From Coprobacter fastidiosus (GTDB lineage: Bacteria; Bacteroidota; Bacteroidia; Bacteroidales; Coprobacteraceae): a stretch of 64,000 nucleotides of DNA. Positions within the stretch are counted from its first letter, which is position 1; the number at the start of each line of letters is the position of its first letter. Positions 60,797 through 64,000 of this stretch are shown piece by piece. The stretch lies in NCBI RefSeq assembly GCF_030296935.1, contig NZ_AP028032.1, positions 248,001-312,000 of the forward strand, given 5' to 3'. A program made the position numbers and the translations under genes. The notes under the pieces were generated by a model. The model worked only from the letters and a program-made list of their open reading frames with translations. It ran no database searches and was not told the origin of the DNA.

Positions 60797-63268
60797 ATGA
60801 GAAATATATTTTTGAGTTTATTGTTTGGAATTGTGTGCAATCTCTTTGTGATAGAGGCAAAGAATAGTTTAGTCAGTGATTTTGTGGTGTCAAGAGAGGA
60901 AAACCCAAAGAATACAGTTTATAGATACGAGGTTTGCCATGAAGATAAATTTAATGTAAATGATGAAATTCGAAAAGGTGAAATGCCTCGATCTGGCTTT
61001 GAAGTTGGGAAAGGTACTTTCCTATTGAACGGTAAGCCTTTTATCATAAAAGCGGCAGAATTACATTACCCTCGCATACCGAAACCATATTGGGAACAGC
61101 GCATCAAGCTTTGTAAAGCTCTTGGTATGAATACGATATGTCTCTATGTGTTTTGGAATTTGCATGAGCCTCGACCGGGAGAGTTTGATTTTACCGGGCA
61201 AAATGATTTGGCTGCATTTTGTAGGCTGTGTCAGCAAAATGATATGTATGTCATTTTACGTCCGGGTCCGTATGTCTGTGCCGAGTGGGAGATGGGCGGA
61301 TTACCTTGGTGGTTACTTAAGAAAAAAGATATACGCCTGAGAGAAGCAGATCCGTATTTTATAGAACGTGTAAATATATTTGAACAGGAAGTTGCACGAC
61401 AAGTTGGCGGATTGACCATTCAGAATGGAGGACCTATCATTATGGTCCAGGTAGAAAATGAATACGGGTCTTACGGAGAAAGTAAAGAATATGTATCTCT
61501 GATACGTGATATTGTACGTACTAATTTTGGAGATGTAACATTATTTCAGTGTGACTGGGCATCAAATTTTACCAAAAATGCTTTGCCGGATTTACTTTGG
61601 ACTATAAATTTCGGCACGGGTGCTAATATCGATCAGCAATTTGCAGGATTGAAAAAGCTTCGTCCCGATAGCCCGTTGATGTGCAGTGAGTTTTGGAGTG
61701 GTTGGTTCGATAAATGGGGTGCTAACCATGAAACCCGACCGGCTTCGGACATGATAGCTGGTATTGATGAGATGCTGTCGAAAGGCATTTCGTTTAGTCT
61801 CTATATGACCCACGGGGGAACTAATTGGGGGCATTGGGCAGGAGCAAACTCTCCGGGATTTGCCCCTGATGTTACTTCTTATGATTATGATGCCCCTATT
61901 AGCGAATCGGGGCAAACTACACCCAAATATTGGGCGTTACGGAAAACATTGGGAAAATATATGAATGGGGAGAAACAGACGAAAGTGCCGGATATGATCA
62001 AATCTGTTAGTATTCCTGCTTTTCAATTTACAGAAGTCGCTCCGTTATTTGCAAATTTACCGATATCCAAAAAAGATAAAAACATTCGCACTATGGAAGA
62101 GTATGATCAAGGATTCGGTACGATTCTTTATCGTACGATTTTACCGGAAATAACCTCTTCAGCACAACTTACGGTAAATGAGGCGCACGATTATGCACAG
62201 ATCTTTGTCAATGGTAAATATATAGGAAAGCTGGATCGCCGTAACGGAGAAAAACAACTTACTTTACCAGCATGTCCGAAAGGAGCACAGCTTGATATTC
62301 TTGTAGAGGCTATGGGACGTATTAATTTCGGACGAGCAATTAAAGATTATAAAGGTATTACGAAAAATGTGGAGCTTTCTATAAATATAGATGGGTATCC
62401 TTTTACTTGCGATTTAAAGAATTGGGAAGTTTTCAATATTGAAGATTCCTATGAATTTTATAAAAAAATGAAATTCCACCCGATACGGTCGTTAAAAGAT
62501 AAATACGGTCAGCGTATTCCGGGTTGTTATCGGGCGACTTTTCAAGTGAAAAAGCCAGGCGATACCTTTTTGAATTTCGAGACGTGGGGTAAGGGACTGG
62601 TCTATGTCAACGGTTATGCATTAGGGCGCATTTGGGAAATCGGTCCGCAACAGACGCTTTATGTTCCGGGTTGTTGGTTGAAGAAAGGAGAGAATGAAAT
62701 CCTCGTTTTTGATATTATCGGTCCTAAAGATGCGAAATCTGAAGGTTTGGATAAGCCGCTTTTGGATCAATTGCTTGTTCAAAAGCCGCTTACGCATCGT
62801 AAAAAGGGTGAAAACTTAAATCTTTCGAATGAATCTCCTGTTTTTTCAGGATGTTTTAAATCGGGAAATGGCTGGCAAGAAATAAAATTTGATAAACCTG
62901 TTACAGGTCGTTATATTTGTTTAGAAGCATTGAATGCCCAAGATGGGAAAGAACTTGCTTGTATTGCAGAAATGCATGTATTGACTGAAAATGGTGAACG
63001 ACTTTCTCGTGAACCGTGGATTGTAACTTATGCCGATAGTGAGGATGTGTCGCATGTCAATCGTTCGGCAGATAAAATTTTCGATTTGCAGGAATCTACT
63101 TATTGGAGTACTGTTGCGGGGATTGATTATCCTCATTCCGTAGTCATTGACTTAGGAGCAGTTTATACATTAACCGGAATTCAGTATTTGCCTCGTATGG
63201 AGAGTGAAGTTCCCGGAGGAATCAGGGATTTTAAAATTTATGTAAAGCCTCATCCTTTTAAATTGTGA
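60797..63268 (+). CDS. Glycoside hydrolase family 35 beta-galactosidase with F5/8-type C-terminal domain
   Basis: 823 residues. A short hydrophobic N-terminus (4-19) may be a signal peptide. GH35 catalytic barrel: LYVFWNLHEPRPGEFDF, acid/base Glu222 in VENEYGSYG, nucleophile Glu296 in MCSEFWSGWFD, and THGGTNWGHW. Beta-sandwich domains follow, and residues about 690-820 are an F5/8 type C (discoidin) carbohydrate-binding domain (GRYICLEALNAQ, DLQESTYWSTVAG, VIDLGAVYTLTGIQYLPR). Cleaves terminal beta-galactose from glycans, likely periplasmic or surface. The exact glycan is not clear. Confidence 0.95.
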   Translation: MRNIFLSLLFGIVCNLFVIEAKNSLVSDFVVSREENPKNTVYRYEVCHEDKFNVNDEIRKGEMPRSGFEVGKGTFLLNGKPFIIKAAELHYPRIPKPYWEQRIKLCKALGMNTICLYVFWNLHEPRPGEFDFTGQNDLAAFCRLCQQNDMYVILRPGPYVCAEWEMGGLPWWLLKKKDIRLREADPYFIERVNIFEQEVARQVGGLTIQNGGPIIMVQVENEYGSYGESKEYVSLIRDIVRTNFGDVTLFQCDWASNFTKNALPDLLWTINFGTGANIDQQFAGLKKLRPDSPLMCSEFWSGWFDKWGANHETRPASDMIAGIDEMLSKGISFSLYMTHGGTNWGHWAGANSPGFAPDVTSYDYDAPISESGQTTPKYWALRKTLGKYMNGEKQTKVPDMIKSVSIPAFQFTEVAPLFANLPISKKDKNIRTMEEYDQGFGTILYRTILPEITSSAQLTVNEAHDYAQIFVNGKYIGKLDRRNGEKQLTLPACPKGAQLDILVEAMGRINFGRAIKDYKGITKNVELSINIDGYPFTCDLKNWEVFNIEDSYEFYKKMKFHPIRSLKDKYGQRIPGCYRATFQVKKPGDTFLNFETWGKGLVYVNGYALGRIWEIGPQQTLYVPGCWLKKGENEILVFDIIGPKDAKSEGLDKPLLDQLLVQKPLTHRKKGENLNLSNESPVFSGCFKSGNGWQEIKFDKPVTGRYICLEALNAQDGKELACIAEMHVLTENGERLSREPWIVTYADSEDVSHVNRSADKIFDLQESTYWSTVAGIDYPHSVVIDLGAVYTLTGIQYLPRMESEVPGGIRDFKIYVKPHPFKL

Positions 63269-63385
63269 CCTCATGAATTGGATATTGTTCTTGTTCTTGT
63301 TCTTGTTGTTGAGATTTATGGATTAATATTGCGAATCACTTTTTGTTTTATTTCATACTAAAAATACGAGATTCAAGATGTTCAG

Positions 63386-63427
63386 CACCCCAAAAGTTAG
63401 ACAAAAAAACTTTGGGGTGTATTTTTT
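63386..63427 (+). terminator. Hairpin, terminator or insertion-sequence end remnant
   Basis: CACCCCAAA (63386-63394) pairs with TTTGGGGTG (63411-63419), followed by ATTTTTT, which can terminate the GH35 transcript. The sequence GCACCCCAAAAGTTAGACAA also resembles, from memory, the end of IS3-family elements of Bacteroidota. No transposase is present. Confidence 0.5.
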
Positions 63428-63626
63428 AGTGCAATGCAATGTTTAATCTGTTTAAGATTTCCGATAAAATTATATATTCAGAATTTTTTGCTTTTCTTTT
63501 TTGTCTATTTTACTGTTTGGTAGTCCGTATGTTTCTTATTGGAATACAAATACTTGAAACAGTACTCAAAATGTTTGTGCAGAATTTAGATAGACTGATG
63601 TGTTGATTTTAGATAATCGTTCAAAT

Positions 63627-63668
63627 AAATAACCAACCGCATATTATTCTCTGCGATTGGTTATTTTA
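63627..63668. terminator. Hairpin upstream of the end of the minus-strand cargo gene
   Basis: AAATAACCAACCGCA (63627) pairs with TGCGATTGGTTATTT (63652-63666), one mismatch. Likely terminator for the gene at 63765, read on the minus strand. The rest of 63428-63764 holds no gene I can support. Confidence 0.6.
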
Positions 63669-63764
63669 TCATGTCTTATTTCTTGTTCTAATAAAATCAA
63701 GATTAAACGATTACGTTCCGGATCGAATAAATTTATTGTTTCTGCTCTTGATTTGCAGTTTATT

Positions 63765-64000
63765 TTATTGTATGTTCAGTTTCCCTCTGAATTGTTTTTC
63801 TTCATTTTGTATGTGTATAATATATATACCCGGAGTAAGTCCTGATTTTATATAGTTCGTATCTGTTTTCACAGAATAAACTTTTTTCCCTTCAAGATTA
63901 TAAATCGATATTTTACTTGTGCCGGAAAATCCTTTTAAGTGAATATTTCCGTTTGTACAATAGACATTACCCTCGTTTTGAGTATATGTTTCTATTCCGG
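63765..64000 (-). CDS. Type IX secretion cargo protein (C-terminal part)
   Basis: 78 residues are visible and the gene runs off the window end. They read like the end of a type A T9SS/Por sorting domain: ISIYNLEGKKVYSVKTDTNY, IKSGLTPGIYIIHIQN, then FRGKLNIQ before the stop at 63765-63767. The domain directs transport across the outer membrane and is usually cut off. What the protein does cannot be seen. It resembles the tail of the B12-controlled protein at 37860. Confidence 0.8.
   Translation of the reverse strand, partial: GIETYTQNEGNVYCTNGNIHLKGFSGTSKISIYNLEGKKVYSVKTDTNYIKSGLTPGIYIIHIQNEEKQFRGKLNIQ

Noticed and set aside
63657-63845. 62-aa plus-strand frame near the window end
   Set aside because: Overlaps the hairpin and the minus-strand type IX cargo tail, which is the convincing reading.

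Overview
The window is an AT-rich chromosomal segment from a member of the Bacteroidota, most likely order Bacteroidales. I infer this from the gene families (a DUF4290 protein beside murA, the Bat aerotolerance operon, HU-CCDC81/SPOR proteins, type IX secretion tails, F5/8-type GH35, a fused FeoAB) and from promoters of the TTG-N19-TAnnTTTG type typical of that phylum. A gut genus of the Barnesiella/Coprobacter/Parabacteroides kind is plausible, but I cannot fix the genus. There is no phage, plasmid backbone, CRISPR array, rRNA or intact transposase.

Layout. 1-2.3 kb: cell wall and ribosome genes (DUF4290, murA, rimM). 2.3-7.3 kb, minus strand: acn-icd-gltA, the oxidative arm of the TCA cycle leading to 2-oxoglutarate. 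7.3-8.6 kb: a small, poorly conserved island with a 32-bp tandem repeat, a frameshifted small gene, a small membrane protein and a MITE-like element. 8.6-16.7 kb: recJ, mscS, a TPR lipoprotein-like or secreted protein, an HU-like/SPOR membrane protein, feoAB with its small Cys-rich partner, and tRNA-Cys. 17-24.4 kb: a subtilisin-like lipoprotein, a transglutaminase-like membrane protein, ppk1, and a pair of overlapping HU genes of which the second is membrane anchored. 24.5-33.4 kb: the complete moxR-DUF58-Bat operon. 33.4-37.4 kb: PAP2 phosphatase, a small HTH protein, a universal stress protein and an MFS sugar transporter. 37.5-39.9 kb: a cobalamin riboswitch that controls one secreted DUF4465-like protein with a type IX sorting tail. 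40.2-43.4 kb: a TetR-KAS III-FabG operon with a palindromic operator, then a pseudouridine synthase. 43.4-46.1 kb: a polysaccharide lyase/beta-helix fusion and ferritin. 46.2-51 kb, minus strand: a 1402-aa double 2-hydroxyacyl-CoA dehydratase activase with a TetR gene. 51.5-54.7 kb: a RiPP cassette of the CXXX-repeat type. 54.7-57 kb, minus strand: lptF/lptG-like permease and tgt. 57.2-63.3 kb: a small secreted protein, clpB and a GH35 beta-galactosidase. The window ends inside a type IX secretion cargo gene on the minus strand.

The most exciting locus is 51.5-54.7 kb. A 242-aa precursor carries a twin-arginine motif, a lipobox and 41 cysteines, mostly at exact four-residue spacing. It is followed within a few bases by a radical SAM/SPASM enzyme, a second SPASM-like protein without the radical SAM triad, and a 91-aa partner. 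The arrangement matches the family catalogued bioinformatically as CXXX-repeat peptide maturation, and I know of no established product or function. Other points of note are the orphan B12-riboswitch protein, two loci of membrane-tethered HU proteins with cell-wall-binding C-termini, a dispersed family of about 170-bp MITE-like repeats (at least four copies), MurA with Asp in place of the fosfomycin-target Cys, and a TGT that has lost the three zinc-ligand cysteines.
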